Shown here piece after piece: positions 57,429-64,000 of a stretch of 64,000 bases of DNA (position 1 is the first letter of the stretch; each line of letters begins with the position of its first letter). The translations under genes and the position numbers were made by a program. Origin of the DNA: Mesotaenium endlicherianum (taxonomy: Eukaryota; Streptophyta; Zygnematophyceae; Zygnematales; Mesotaeniaceae); assembly GCA_009602735.1 (NCBI GenBank), contig WELA01009551.1, positions 164,606 to 228,605 of the forward strand. The letters are read 5' to 3'. The notes beneath the pieces were generated by a model. The model did no database searches. It saw only the letters and a program-made list of their open reading frames with translations, and was not told the origin of the DNA.

Positions 57429-59879
57429 ATGAATAATTATATAGGTGAACATTTATTTCCCGGGCAGACTGGACATTTTTTTGCAGTGCTTTCCCTGGTG
57501 GCTTCACTGGTAGCTACCATTGCTTATTTCAAAGCCAATCGCACGGCGGGTATTACAGAAAAGCAAAGCTGGATACGGCTGGCCCGCCTTTCTTTCCTCA
57601 TAGAAACGGTGAGTGTGCTGGCGCTTTTTGTAACGCTGTATTACATCATTTCGCATCATCTGTTTGAATACAAATACGCGTATACACACAGCGACAAAAG
57701 CCTGCAAACAGAATACCTGCTGAGTTGTTTCTGGGAAGGGCAGGAAGGAAGCTTCATGCTCTGGAGCTTCTGGCATTGTGTATTGGGATGGATATTGATC
57801 TGGCGCTCGAAAGATTGGGAAGCCGGTGTGATGACGGTGATCAGTTTTGCGCAGTTCGCCATTGCCAGTATGCTGATAGGCATTTATTTTTTTGGAACCA
57901 AAGTAGGCAGCAATCCGTTCAGCTTATTGCGCAACGAAGGGTTCCTGGATAATGCACCCATTTTCCAGGATGTGGTGAACGGTGGTATCCGTGCCGATTA
58001 CCTGCAATTTATAAAAGACGGAACAGGGTTGAACACGCTGTTGCAGAATTACTGGATGGTAATTCATCCGCCGGTATTGTTCCTCGGATTCGCTTCTACC
58101 ATTGTGCCTTTTGCGTATGCCATGGCTGGGTTGATGAACCGCCGGCACGACTGGGTAAAACCTACGATTGCCTGGGCTTGTTTTTCCGGCGCGGTGCTGG
58201 GTACCGGTATTATGATGGGCGCTGCATGGGCTTATGAGAGTTTGTCGTTCGGCGGTTATTGGGCATGGGATCCGGTTGAGAATGCGTCGCTGGTGCCCTG
58301 GCTGGTATTGATCGCAGGCTTGCATACCAACCTGGTGTACAACCACAGCGGTTATTCGTTGCGGCCCACTTATTTCTTTTACCTGTTTTCTTTTTTGCTG
58401 GTATTGTATTCCACTTTCTTAACACGCAGCGGTATCCTCGGCGATACTTCGGTGCATGCGTTTACCGACCTGGGTATGAATACGCAGTTGTTGCTGTTTG
58501 TACTGGTGTTCCTTTTGCCGGCTATCGGCCTTTTCATTGCGCGGTATAAAAGTATTCCTGCTATTGCCAAAGAAGAAAATACCTACAGCCGGGAGTTCTG
58601 GATGTTCATTGGGTCACTGGTATTGTTCCTGTCGGGCATCGTAATCATTGCCAAAACTTCTGTTCCCGTATTTAATAAAATATTCAGCACCAATATTGCG
58701 CCGCCGGAAGACCCTGAATTTGCTTACAACCAGATACAGGTATTCGTGGCCATTGTAATCGGCTTGCTTACTGCAGTTGCGCAATACTTCAAATACAAAG
58801 ACACACCCAAAGCTTTTTTCGGAAAGAAAATATGGTTGCCTACTGCGATCGCCCTGGTCATCAGTATTGCCATCAGTACGTTTGGTGTGATCGGGTATGA
58901 TAAAAAAGGACCCGGCTTCCTGGTGGCCATTCACCTGGCCATTTTTGCTGCGGTGTATGCTGTGGTGGCGAATACATCGTATATATGGTTGGGGATGAAA
59001 GGCCGGTTAAAAGCGGCCGGCGCTTCTGTGGCACATATTGGTTTTGGAATGGTGCTGGTGGGTATCCTTATATCATCCAGTAAAAAAACAGTGTTGAGCT
59101 GGAATACTACGGGTGTTACCCCATTGCGTGCTGATGAATCACATGCGAAGAACAATCCGGCAGGCAATCCCGCCGAGAATCTTACTTTGTTCAAAGGAGT
59201 GGCAACGGATATGGGGAAGTACATGGTTACTTATGCATTGGATACCATCAATGAGCGCGATCGTAAACGTTATTTTGAAATAGATTTTAAAGCCAAAAAA
59301 GGAGAGGAGCATTTCAAGCTTTATCCCGATGTGATCAAGAACAACAAGGGAATGGAAGGATTTGCTGCTAACCCAGCCTCCAAACATTATTGGTATAAGG
59401 ATATTTTCGTGTACATCACTTCTTTCCAGGAAAACAACAAGGCCGATACCACCAGCTTCCACAACCAGCAACTGAAAGTAGGTGATACGCTTTTCTATAG
59501 CAACGGATTGGTGATCCTGAACAAAGTAGTGAAAGAAGAGCCGGCATCCATTTTCCTGGATATGACGGTGATTTCAAAAGACGGGCGCCGCTACCCGGCG
59601 CGGCCTGGTATTGCGATTGAAGGCCAGGAGATGCGGGCCATTACCGATACTGTGCGCTCGCAGAGTATGGTGCTGAAATTCAACCGCGTAGTAGACCCTG
59701 CCGCAGGTAAACTGGAGATAGGCGTTAAAGAAAGCGGCGCCATCACCGACCTGCTCACCCTCAAAGTATATGAATTCCCTATGATAAATATCCTTTGGCT
59801 GGGGGTACTGGTGATGGTGACAGGGTTCGTCATGTCCATCGTACAAAGACAGCAAAAAAGCCTTTTCAGGGTCAAATAA
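57429..59879 (+). CDS. ccmF: Cytochrome c heme lyase subunit CcmF/CcsA family
   Basis: 816-residue polytopic inner-membrane protein with about 14-15 helices in the first 560 residues, then a periplasmic beta-domain (about 580-790) and a last helix. The heme-handling WWD motif is GGYWAWDPVENASLVPWL near residue 275, after TNLLQNYWMVIHPPVLFLG, a heme-ligand region; HNTSGYSLRPTYFF-type sequences follow. It receives heme from CcmE and attaches it to apocytochrome c. Other Ccm genes are not in the window. Good family length for CcmF. Confidence 0.94.
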   Translation: MNNYIGEHLFPGQTGHFFAVLSLVASLVATIAYFKANRTAGITEKQSWIRLARLSFLIETVSVLALFVTLYYIISHHLFEYKYAYTHSDKSLQTEYLLSCFWEGQEGSFMLWSFWHCVLGWILIWRSKDWEAGVMTVISFAQFAIASMLIGIYFFGTKVGSNPFSLLRNEGFLDNAPIFQDVVNGGIRADYLQFIKDGTGLNTLLQNYWMVIHPPVLFLGFASTIVPFAYAMAGLMNRRHDWVKPTIAWACFSGAVLGTGIMMGAAWAYESLSFGGYWAWDPVENASLVPWLVLIAGLHTNLVYNHSGYSLRPTYFFYLFSFLLVLYSTFLTRSGILGDTSVHAFTDLGMNTQLLLFVLVFLLPAIGLFIARYKSIPAIAKEENTYSREFWMFIGSLVLFLSGIVIIAKTSVPVFNKIFSTNIAPPEDPEFAYNQIQVFVAIVIGLLTAVAQYFKYKDTPKAFFGKKIWLPTAIALVISIAISTFGVIGYDKKGPGFLVAIHLAIFAAVYAVVANTSYIWLGMKGRLKAAGASVAHIGFGMVLVGILISSSKKTVLSWNTTGVTPLRADESHAKNNPAGNPAENLTLFKGVATDMGKYMVTYALDTINERDRKRYFEIDFKAKKGEEHFKLYPDVIKNNKGMEGFAANPASKHYWYKDIFVYITSFQENNKADTTSFHNQQLKVGDTLFYSNGLVILNKVVKEEPASIFLDMTVISKDGRRYPARPGIAIEGQEMRAITDTVRSQSMVLKFNRVVDPAAGKLEIGVKESGAITDLLTLKVYEFPMINILWLGVLVMVTGFVMSIVQRQQKSLFRVK

Positions 59880-59952
59880 TCGATTGTTAAAGCGGGTTAC
59901 TTTTTTGGCCAGGCAGCATTAATGATAGAATATAGTTCTATTTTTAAAGTCG

Positions 59953-60585
59953 GTGAATAAACCCGGACGCCATATTGTTTTTTGGCTGGTGCTTGGCTTC
60001 TTTCTGGCATCGGTGCAACCCGTCCGTTCGCAAACGAACGGGCGTGGGCCTTTAGATACTATGAAAGTTTATGCCCTGGTTACTCCCACAGGTGATACCA
60101 TTCCTTATGATTACCTGCCTACTGTGGAAGTAATTGGCAAGCTGACACGCCAATGGAAAAATTACTGGGCCAACTGGACCCGCCTGCGCAACGCCGTTTA
60201 TGTTACTTACCCTTATGCCAAAGCGGCTGGCCGCATTATGAATGAGATCAATGTGCGGTTGGCCAATGTAAACGATAAAAAACAGCGGCGGATCATCATC
60301 CGTTCCAAAGAAAAAGAATTGAAAAAACAGTTTACCGATAAACTCACACAACTCTCCGTATACCAGGGCAAAGTACTCATGAAGCTCATCAACCGGGAAA
60401 CGGGTAATAATTGTTACGAGATCATAGAAGAATACAAAGGATTTATCACCGCTGCTTTCTGGCAAACCGTTGCAGTAGTATTTGGCAGCAACCTGAAGCA
60501 GCCTTATGATGCTAAGGGGAATGATGTAGAGATGGAGCGTATCGTGAAAGATGTAGAAAAAATGTACGGTTATTCGAGGGGTTAA
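59953..60585 (+). CDS. DUF4294 domain exported protein
   Basis: 210 residues with GTG start at 59953; a signal peptide (MNKPGRHIVFWLVLGFFLASVQPVRSQ) supports it. DUF4294 core: DYLPTVEVIGKLTRQWKNYW, RLRNAVYVTYPYAKAAGRIM and KVLMKLINRETGNNCYEIIE, with a lysine-rich KKQRRIIIRSKEKELKKQF helix in between. Function unknown; common in Bacteroidota. It ends by overlapping the aat stop (TTAA at 60582-60585). Confidence 0.9.
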   Translation: MNKPGRHIVFWLVLGFFLASVQPVRSQTNGRGPLDTMKVYALVTPTGDTIPYDYLPTVEVIGKLTRQWKNYWANWTRLRNAVYVTYPYAKAAGRIMNEINVRLANVNDKKQRRIIIRSKEKELKKQFTDKLTQLSVYQGKVLMKLINRETGNNCYEIIEEYKGFITAAFWQTVAVVFGSNLKQPYDAKGNDVEMERIVKDVEKMYGYSRG

Positions 60586-61223
60586 CCCTTGCTGATGCGT
60601 TGAATAAAATCTGTTCTGGGGATCATCCTGGCGCCCAGGCTTTCAAGGTGTTCGGTGTACACCTGGCAGTCGATTAACTGCACGCCTTCCTGTTTCAATA
60701 GTTTTACATATTGAATGAATGCAAACTTGCTGGCATTGCTGTGTTTGCTGAACATGCTTTCGCCAAAAAAGCAATGTCCCATGCGAATGCCGTATAATCC
60801 ACCTACTAATTTTCCTTCATGCCAGGCTTCCGCGCAATGCGCTACACCCATGCGGTGCAATTCATTGAATGAAGTTTCCAATTCATCGGTGATCCAGGTG
60901 CCATCCTGTCCTTTTCTTGCGAGCAGTTTGCAATTGCGGATCACATCGGCAAAAGCGGTATTGGTTCTGAATTGAAAGACCTGTTTTTTTTCAATGGCTT
61001 TCATGCTTTTGCTTTCTTTCAGTTCATCGGGAAAAAGTACAAAGCGCGGATCGGGGCTCCACCACAGGGGAATATCTCCATCGTACCAGGGGAAAATACC
61101 GCTTTTATAGGCCAGCAATAAGCGGTCAATACCCATATCGCCACCCATGGCCAACAGACCATCTTCCAGTGCATCCTGCACCGGAGGAAACCAGAGCTGG
61201 TCGTTCAATGCGTAGAGCGACAT
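60582..61223 (-). CDS. aat: Leucyl/phenylalanyl-tRNA-protein transferase
   Basis: Moves Leu or Phe from its tRNA to proteins with N-terminal Arg or Lys, producing N-degrons. 213 residues: LWFPPVQDALEDGLLAMGGDM, GIFPWYDGDIPLWWSPDPRFVLFP, GTWITDELETSFNELHRMG, HCAEAWHEGKLVGGLYGI and GESMFSKHSNASKFAFI. Starts 2 bp after clpS, giving a functional N-end-rule pair. Confidence 0.97.
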   Translation of the reverse strand: MSLYALNDQLWFPPVQDALEDGLLAMGGDMGIDRLLLAYKSGIFPWYDGDIPLWWSPDPRFVLFPDELKESKSMKAIEKKQVFQFRTNTAFADVIRNCKLLARKGQDGTWITDELETSFNELHRMGVAHCAEAWHEGKLVGGLYGIRMGHCFFGESMFSKHSNASKFAFIQYVKLLKQEGVQLIDCQVYTEHLESLGARMIPRTDFIQRISKG

Positions 61224-61225
61224 GG

Positions 61226-61534
61226 TTACAGATCGGTTGATTCAATAGTTGCGCCGATGCCCCTGTCGGTAATGGCATCGCGCATGGGTTTGAGGGTATC
61301 GTAGTCGCCTTTCTTCACTGCATATTTGCCTTTGAAGTGGATAAGCAGGGCCGATTGTTCGGCCTGTTCCAGTGTATGACCGCAAACAGTCATGAGGGTT
61401 TCAATCACCCATTCAAACGTATTTACTTCGTCATTCCACACAATGAGGCTATACGGTAGTGCAGTGGCTGTGAGTATATCCTGTTCTTCCGCTTCCCAGG
61501 GCCGGGTAGATGCATTCGAGGGGTAAACCATCAT
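61226..61534 (-). CDS. clpS: ATP-dependent Clp protease adaptor ClpS
   Basis: 102-residue adaptor that binds N-degrons and hands them to ClpAP-type proteases. The core is LIVWNDEVNTFEWVIETLM, VCGHTLEQAEQSALLIHFKG (the His and hydrophobic pocket for N-terminal residues) and KYAVKKGDYDTLKP. A TAACTTTG box ends 4 bp before the first ATG, so the mRNA may be leaderless or begin at the second ATG (MM). First gene of clpS-aat. Confidence 0.96.
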   Translation of the reverse strand: MMVYPSNASTRPWEAEEQDILTATALPYSLIVWNDEVNTFEWVIETLMTVCGHTLEQAEQSALLIHFKGKYAVKKGDYDTLKPMRDAITDRGIGATIESTDL

Positions 61535-61538
61535 GCTG

Positions 61539-61546
61539 CAAAGTTA
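61539..61546 (-). promoter_or_regulatory. -7 box TAACTTTG of clpS-aat, adjacent to the start codon
   Basis: Exact TAnnTTTG on the minus strand with only CAGC before ATG; transcription would begin at or just inside the start codon. Confidence 0.55.
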
Positions 61547-61581
61547 CCATGTTTGGAAAATATTCAGCAGTTTTTAGTTTT

Positions 61582-61615
61582 ATCCTACTAATTCAGTAGG
61601 ATATGATTATCTTTG
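61582..61615 (+). promoter_or_regulatory. Palindromic operator and promoter of the siroheme synthase-TSUP gene
   Basis: ATCCTACT-AATTC-AGTAGGAT (61582-61602), perfect 8-bp arms and 5-bp centre, lies where the -33 box should be; the -7 box TATCTTTG is at 61608-61615 and the start codon at 61642. A regulator bound here would compete with or replace -33 contacts. The motif resembles CTACTNAATTNAGTAG-type sites before sulfur-assimilation genes of Bacteroidota (recollection, not a search). Confidence 0.65.
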
Positions 61616-61641
61616 CAGACAGTACCCACTTTTAAGTAATC

Positions 61642-63210
61642 ATGACCCCAGTAATGGAGCCGGAAAACATATCGCATACAAAAATAGAAGCGCAGCAGAA
61701 TAGTGCCAACCCTTTATTTCCTGTATTCCTTCAACTCAACAACCTGCGCCTTGTGGTAGTAGGCGGAGGGCCTGTTGCTTTGGAAAAGCTGACGGCCGTA
61801 TTGAATAATTCACCGCTTACTGACATTACCCTGGTAGCAGATTCCGTGATCGATGATATTTATGTATTGCAACAGCAACATGCCAATATTCACATTGTAC
61901 AAAAAGCGTATGCTGCAAGCGACCTGGATAATGCTGAAGTAGTGATTGTGGCAGTGAACAATATTGAAACAGCTACACGCATACGCGAAGATGCCAAACA
62001 AAGAAAGTTGCTGGTGAATGTGGCCGATAAGCCTGAGCTCTGTGATTTTTATTTAAGCAGTGTGATGTCGAAGGGCAACCTGAAAGTGGCCATCTCTACG
62101 AACGGAAAATCGCCCACCATTGCTAAACGTGTAAAAGAATTATTGATAGAAGTGCTGCCAGATGAAATTGATGATGTGTTGCAGAACATACACATCATAC
62201 GGGATCAGTTGAAAGGCGATTTTGCCGACAAAGTGAGTACACTGAATGACCTGACCCGTGTACTGGTAGCCAAGAAAATAGATTTACAGGAGATCAAAAC
62301 ACCCAGGGAAAAAACAGGGCAGAAAATAGTGAAGTGGAGCCTGTTTGCGTTTGTGTTCATGATCATCGGCTCTGCGATCGTTTCTTATTTCCCTTTATCG
62401 GGCATGGCCGATGCCATTAAAACCATACCGCAGCATATTGATACCAGGATAATCCTGATGATGATGTTAACGGGGTTTCTTGCACAGATGGCCGATGGTT
62501 CTCTGGGCATGGGATACGGAACCATTTCAACAGTGTTCCTGCTGGCCGTAGGAGTGCCGCCTGCTATTGTGAGTAGCCGTGTGCATTCGGCGCGTGTGTT
62601 TTCAAGTGGTGTATCTGGCTACAGTCACCACCGTTTTGGCAACATCAATAAAAAATTATTCAAAACACTGGTGATACCGGGCATACTGGGTGCAGTGACC
62701 GGTGCGTCGCTGGCTTGTTTTTTCAGCAAATCCCATCCGCAGGTAGCATTGTGGGTACGGTTTTTCCTGACATTTTATACTGCTTACCTTGGATATTATA
62801 TCATTCGCAAAGCGTTCGTTAAAAAGAAACCATTGAACAAAGTGAAGAGGGCAGGCTGGCTCGCTTCCGTGGGTGGTTTCATGGATGCTTTTGCCGGTGG
62901 CGGATGGGGCGCATTGGTAACCAGCACACTGATTGCGAAAAGAAAAGATGCACGTTATGTGATCGGTTCTGTTTGTCTGGCAGAATTCTTTGTGGTGCTT
63001 GCAAGTGCCATCACATTTTTCATTTTACTGGAAAACCTGCCTATTGGCGAGATCATTGGATTGATTGTAGGCGGCATGATCGCCGCACCTATTGCAGCAA
63101 GACTGGTAGGCAAGTTGCCTTTGAAAACCATGTACATTACCATCGGCGGCTTTGTAGTACTCACCAGTATTTACACACTGTGGAATGTAATCCACAAAAT
63201 ATGGATGTAA
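61642..63210 (+). CDS. Fusion of siroheme synthase N-terminal domain (CysG-N/Met8) and TSUP transporter
   Basis: 522 residues. Residues about 30-215 are a precorrin-2 dehydrogenase/sirohydrochlorin ferrochelatase domain: LRLVVVGGGPVALEKLTAV (NAD-binding loop), VIVAVNNIETATRIREDA, LVNVADKPELCDFYL, ISTNGKSPTIAKRVKELL. Residues about 230-520 are a TSUP membrane domain of 8 helices with LAQMADGSLGMGYGTISTVF and GFMDAFAGGGWGALVTSTL. The fused arrangement suggests that siroheme, the cofactor of sulfite or nitrite reductase, is made alongside transport of a sulfur compound such as sulfate or sulfite (inference). Operator and promoter lie just upstream. Confidence 0.92.
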   Translation: MTPVMEPENISHTKIEAQQNSANPLFPVFLQLNNLRLVVVGGGPVALEKLTAVLNNSPLTDITLVADSVIDDIYVLQQQHANIHIVQKAYAASDLDNAEVVIVAVNNIETATRIREDAKQRKLLVNVADKPELCDFYLSSVMSKGNLKVAISTNGKSPTIAKRVKELLIEVLPDEIDDVLQNIHIIRDQLKGDFADKVSTLNDLTRVLVAKKIDLQEIKTPREKTGQKIVKWSLFAFVFMIIGSAIVSYFPLSGMADAIKTIPQHIDTRIILMMMLTGFLAQMADGSLGMGYGTISTVFLLAVGVPPAIVSSRVHSARVFSSGVSGYSHHRFGNINKKLFKTLVIPGILGAVTGASLACFFSKSHPQVALWVRFFLTFYTAYLGYYIIRKAFVKKKPLNKVKRAGWLASVGGFMDAFAGGGWGALVTSTLIAKRKDARYVIGSVCLAEFFVVLASAITFFILLENLPIGEIIGLIVGGMIAAPIAARLVGKLPLKTMYITIGGFVVLTSIYTLWNVIHKIWM

Positions 63211-63232
63211 TGTTGCCCAGCAAATTAAGCAG

Positions 63233-63484
63233 CTATAACTCTATTAGAACAATATTTAATTCTTTGATGCGTGTAAACCCAGTATCTGCTGTTAATAATG
63301 GCAGGTTATTATGAATGGCAGTGGCAGCTATCAAAGCGTCGGGGAGACTTCCGTAAAAATCTGCCAGCGTTTTTGGCTTTTTATTACGTGCATTTTCAGC
63401 AGCCATTGTAAGATGCAAATCTTTCAACGCTTTCCTTACTGTGGTGAGGCTGTTTTTTGCAGATATTTTTACAATTTTTCCCAT
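63233..63484 (-). pseudogene. Antitoxin-VapC fusion remnant (internally deleted toxin-antitoxin pair)
   Basis: 83 residues from ATG 63484. The first half (MGKIVKISAKNSL ... KPKTLADFYGSL) is antitoxin-like, ending in the LADFYGSL helix common in VapB-type proteins. The last 35 residues (LPDALIAATAIHNNLPLLT to IVLIEL) are the C-terminal part of a PIN-domain VapC RNase toxin. The N-terminal and middle toxin parts, with the first catalytic acidic residues, are absent, so it cannot be an active toxin as seen. Most likely an in-frame deletion joined the antitoxin to the toxin tail. Confidence 0.7.
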
Positions 63485-63617
63485 TTTTATGGTTCCTGCT
63501 TGCAAGATACTAAAAAACAATTAACTGTTTATGGGATACTGTCCATGATCAGCTCAAACATACAAACATTTCAGTTCCATAGAACAACATCAACAAAATC
63601 AGTTATTTATACCGGAC

Positions 63618-63663
63618 CGTGACAACCAAAAGCCCCCATAGACATGGGGGCTGGTTGTTCACG
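63618..63663 (-). terminator. Long GC-rich terminator hairpin
   Basis: AGCCCCCAT-AGAC-ATGGGGGCT, perfect 9-bp core, extended by ACCA/TGGT and CGTGA/TCACG with small bulges. On the minus strand the core is followed by CTTTTGG, fitting an intrinsic terminator for the fragment whose stop lies at 63704. Confidence 0.65.
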
Positions 63664-63703
63664 TTTTGTGATGATCCAAAACTAACAACATGAGAAAAAC
63701 CAA

Positions 63704-64000
63704 TCAATGTATCTTAATACTTACCACACCGGGTAGTTGACTAAGTTGGTTGTGTAAATCTTGCAGTACCGGGTAGGTAAGGTTGTTGAAATGAATGGCA
63801 ATATGGGCACGGGGTATGAAATGATCCCACTCGCTGATGGTTACCTCCCGTAACAGTCCACTGCTCTGTTGGCAGATGTACAGTAACTGCGATAGGGTAG
63901 TATCTGCATAATCTAAAGTAATATATAACGTGTTGTGCTATTAGAAACTGAGAGCATGTTTGATTTGAGCGATTTTTCTGCCATTAAGATAGTTGATCCA
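63704..64000 (-). pseudogene. Gene end broken by tandem stops TAA TAG, C-terminal ACT-like segment (5' end outside window)
   Basis: A single minus-strand frame reads from the window edge: 19 residues (WINYLNGRKIAQIKHALSF), then TAA and TAG (63943-63938), then 77 more residues ending at TGA 63704. The second part (YITLDYADTTL ... EWDHFIPRAHIAIHF ... LSQLPGVVSIKIH) has the beta-alpha-beta rhythm and LPGV ending of small ACT-like regulatory domains. It has no ATG, GTG or TTG start near its beginning. It is either the detached end of the upstream gene, perhaps an MgtC-like membrane protein (a guess), or a separate gene with an unusual start. Confidence 0.5.

Noticed and set aside
1-64000. CRISPR array, prophage, integrase, IS element, rRNA operon
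   Set aside because: No regular direct repeats with unique spacers, no transposase or integrase, no rRNA signature found; the short repeats described are heptamers or palindromes.

Overview
The window looks like ordinary chromosome of a Bacteroidota bacterium, most likely family Chitinophagaceae (Chitinophaga/Niastella relatives). Reasons: a SusC/SusD pair, DUF3810, DUF4294, DUF5686 and DUF177 proteins, a short Bacteroidota-type arginine decarboxylase, a CcmE with a CxxxY motif, almost no Shine-Dalgarno sequences, and many promoters of the Bacteroidota form (TTG, then about 18-22 nt, then TAnnTTTG). The assignment is by gene content only. Most of the window is housekeeping; there is no rRNA operon, prophage, IS element or CRISPR array.

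Layout. 1-7400 (mostly minus): accD (cut by the window edge), a class I and a class II fructose-bisphosphate aldolase in tandem, a BtuF-like metal/cobalamin-binding protein, a cystathionine beta-synthase-like enzyme, and the plsX-rpmF-DUF177 cluster. 7400-20100: DUF3810 protease-like protein, dcd, a phosphopantetheinyl transferase, an unknown protein with a possible kinase-like centre, a DUF2130 coiled-coil protein, an ORF6N protein beside tRNA-Leu(GAG), argS, gtrA, a DUF5686 outer-membrane protein and dnaK. 20100-31400: a glycan-utilisation locus (SusC, SusD, a DUF1080 3-keto-glycoside hydrolase, two Tat-signal Gfo/Idh oxidoreductases and ApbE) with a divergent histidine kinase/response regulator pair. 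31400-43000: an ABC-F protein, thrS-infC-rpmI-rplT with a structured leader, arginine decarboxylase, hppD, an L,D-transpeptidase and aspartate kinase. 43000-53500: a CAP lipoprotein, class I FBPase, a run of plus-strand genes (hypothetical, ABC ATPase, YfiT, NUDIX), folC-tonB, a TSUP transporter, a Gly-rich lipoprotein and a TonB-dependent receptor. 53500-64000: a radical SAM protein, a YcxB-like protein, an agmatinase-family enzyme, ccmE-ccmF, DUF4294, the aat-clpS N-end-rule pair, a siroheme synthase-TSUP fusion behind a palindromic operator, a VapB/VapC fusion remnant, and a frame broken by tandem stop codons at the window edge.

How genes fit together: SusC/D imports a glycan that is probably oxidised at C3 by the Tat-exported Gfo/Idh enzymes and cleaved by the DUF1080 protein; arginine decarboxylase and the agmatinase-family enzyme can make putrescine; the two aldolases and FBPase cover both directions of glycolysis/gluconeogenesis; CcmE/CcmF mature cytochromes c; Aat tags proteins that ClpS delivers to Clp. 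The most unusual non-coding signals are a three-copy hairpin repeat ending in TACGCTCGGGATGACG, a 7-bp tandem repeat (AGTTGTT) that enters coding sequence, nested inverted repeats between infC and rpmI, and four convergent gene pairs that overlap by exactly four bases at their stop codons. I found no clear new multi-gene defence or mobile system. The best candidates for novelty are the ApbE-linked 3-keto-glycoside locus and the siroheme synthase-transporter fusion with its operator.
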